Source: RGIG1681 sp045596905 (lineage in GTDB: Bacteria > Bacillota > Clostridia > Christensenellales > UBA1242). From it: 7,294 nt of DNA. Below the pieces are notes generated by a model. It saw nothing but the letters and a program-made list of their open reading frames with translations, made no database searches and was not told where the DNA came from. The stretch is from the NCBI GenBank assembly GCA_045596905.1, contig JAZODG010000020.1, forward strand, positions 1 through 7,294, read 5' to 3'. Made by a program: the position numbers and the translations under genes. This document shows, one piece after another, positions 6,673 through 7,294 of this stretch. Position 1 is the stretch's first letter, and every line of letters begins with the position of its first letter.

Positions 6673-6720
6673 GTGAAAAATTAAAAATTTATGAAAAATT
6701 TTCAAAAAACGTGAAAATTT
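6673..6720. repeat. Three TGAAAAATT-type direct repeats upstream of the second pilin promoter
   Basis: GTGAAAAATT (6673-6682), ATGAAAAATT (6691-6700) and GTGAAAATTT (6711-6720) start 18 and 20 bases apart, close to two helical turns. The middle copy is also the left part of a 13-base palindrome, TGAAAA-A-TTTTCA (6692-6704). The TTTTCA of that palindrome faces TGAAAA (6712-6717) across 7 bases. The array ends 2 bases before the -35 of the second pilin promoter. It may be an activator or repressor array, or AT-rich UP-like sequence; simple base composition can also produce such matches. Confidence 0.4.
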
Positions 6721-6722
6721 AT

Positions 6723-6751
6723 TTGCTAAAAGAATTTTGTTGTGTTAGTAT
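6723..6751 (+). promoter_or_regulatory. Predicted promoter of the second pilin-like gene
   Basis: TTGCTA (6723-6728), a 17-base spacer and TAGTAT (6746-6751), with TGT directly before the -10. The TGTGTTAG context is the same as in the rpsT promoter. Transcription would start near 6758, giving a leader of about 37 bases. Confidence 0.75.
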
Positions 6752-6794
6752 GGAATCAGTCGATTAGATAAAAATAAAGAAAGGAGAAATATAT

Positions 6795-7136
6795 ATGTTA
6801 AACATTTTTTCATTATTAGCAGATACAACTACAGATGCTACCGGTGATATTCTTAACTCAGCTTATAAGACATTCTCTGGTATCGTAAACATTGTATTGC
6901 CAGTTATTGCTGCATTCTTGCTTATCCTTGGTATTATCCTTGGTGTTAAAGTTGCTGTTGCATTTGCACAAGCTGAAGATGAAGAAGCAAAAAAGAAAGC
7001 AAAAGCTCATCTTATTAACATTGTAATTGGTTTCCTTGTAGCTATCGTATTCGTAGCTATTATTGCTGCAGTTCTTAACGGTGGTGCTGTTAAGAAATTA
7101 TTCGGTGATCAAGTACAATCAGCTGACATCGTTTAA
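6795..7136 (+). CDS. Small VirB2/TrbC-like pilin-type membrane protein (second, probably major copy)
   Basis: 113 residues. A Thr/Asp-containing N-terminus (1-28) is followed by membrane segment one (about 30-56), the charged loop AEDEEAKKKAKAH (60-72), membrane segment two (about 73-95) and a polar tail from NGGAVKK to the end. It shares GVK...AED...K...A...N..IG and the NGG/RGG after helix two with the first copy, but has four extra residues (VAFA region) between GVK and AED. Family assignment to two-helix type IV secretion pilins is by pattern. The ribosome binding site AAGGAG (6781-6786) is 8 bases from the ATG, and the gene ends in two consecutive TAA codons. Codons are strongly biased to GCT/GCA, GTT/GTA, CTT, ATT/ATC, AAA and GAA, as in highly expressed genes. 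It has its own promoter and is followed by two terminators. All this fits an abundant structural subunit. Confidence 0.85.
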   Translation: MLNIFSLLADTTTDATGDILNSAYKTFSGIVNIVLPVIAAFLLILGIILGVKVAVAFAQAEDEEAKKKAKAHLINIVIGFLVAIVFVAIIAAVLNGGAVKKLFGDQVQSADIV

Positions 7137-7144
7137 TAAGAAAG

Positions 7145-7173
7145 AAAAAAGAGAGAGAAATCTCTCTTTTTTT
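7145..7173 (+). terminator. First terminator after the second pilin gene
   Basis: Stem 7145-7156 / 7161-7172 (core AGAGAGA / TCTCTCT plus A-T pairs) with a GAAA loop, ending in a run of seven T's (7167-7173). It begins just after the double stop codon. Confidence 0.92.
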
Positions 7174-7195
7174 GTTGCAAAAATTTTGAAAGGGG

Positions 7196-7225
7196 AAGAA
7201 GAGAGAAAAATCTCTTCTTTTTTTT
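7196..7225 (+). terminator. Second, tandem terminator after the second pilin gene
   Basis: Stem AAGAAGAGA (7196-7204) / TCTCTTCTT (7211-7219) with a 6-base loop, followed by T's to 7225 (run of eight from 7218). It lies 22 bases after the first hairpin and gives a double stop. Confidence 0.9.
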
Positions 7226-7294
7226 GCTCTGAAAAATTTAAAAATGTTAAAGTGTTGAAATTAAACATTTTATGGCGAAAAATTATTATTTTTT
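7226..7294. other. AT-rich tail with no gene seen
   Basis: No coding region is supported. It holds GAAAAATT-type words at 7231-7238 and 7277-7284, a weaker TGAAATT at 7256-7262, and an inverted pair AAATGTT (7242-7248) / AACATTT (7264-7270). It resembles the stretch at 6673-6720 upstream of the second pilin promoter, so another plus-strand promoter may follow beyond the window edge. Confidence 0.3.

Noticed and set aside
2039..7136. Mollicute origin with TGA read as Trp, suggested by the pilin-like family
   Set aside because: A wall-precursor enzyme (murI) is present and all genes read fully with Trp as TGG and the standard code.

Overview
The window comes from an AT-rich bacterium, most likely a member of the Bacillota (Firmicutes). 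Evidence: strong AGGAGG-type ribosome binding sites, a DUF1846 protein typical of that phylum, and a glutamate racemase, which implies a peptidoglycan wall. All genes read normally with the standard code and stop at TAA or TAG. The species cannot be named from the sequence; an uncultured, small-genome gut clostridial or erysipelotrichial type is a guess.

Left part (1-1987, all on the minus strand): housekeeping genes. In transcription order these are murI (glutamate racemase), rpsT (ribosomal protein S20), two hairpin terminators in tandem, then the N-terminal half of a DUF1846 protein cut by the window edge. Packing is tight: the last codon and stop codon of murI form the extended -10 element of the rpsT promoter. 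murI has no ribosome binding site, and a TATAAT box sits where a leaderless transcript would be expected.

Middle (2039-6153, minus strand): a two-gene unit. A VirD4/TraG-type coupling ATPase comes first, followed 20 bases later by a 714-residue unrecognised surface protein with a signal peptide, beta-rich ectodomain and C-terminal membrane anchor. A hairpin terminator lies just after the second stop codon.

Right part (6154-7294): a divergent AT-rich control region drives virD4 leftward and two small pilin-like proteins rightward. Each pilin gene has its own promoter. Both proteins have two membrane segments around a charged cytoplasmic loop that starts AED, as in VirB2/TrbC-type subunits of Gram-positive type IV secretion systems. 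The second has a stronger ribosome binding site, more biased codons and two tandem terminators, so it is probably the abundant subunit.

Taken together, the right two thirds look like the edge of a type IV secretion or conjugation locus. VirD4 would deliver substrate, the small proteins would form a pilus or channel, and the 714-residue protein may act on the outside of the cell. No integrase, relaxase, tRNA, attachment site, insertion sequence or CRISPR array is visible. Four promoters (rpsT, virD4, both pilins) share the same layout: TTGC-type -35, exactly 17 bases, and an extended TGn -10.
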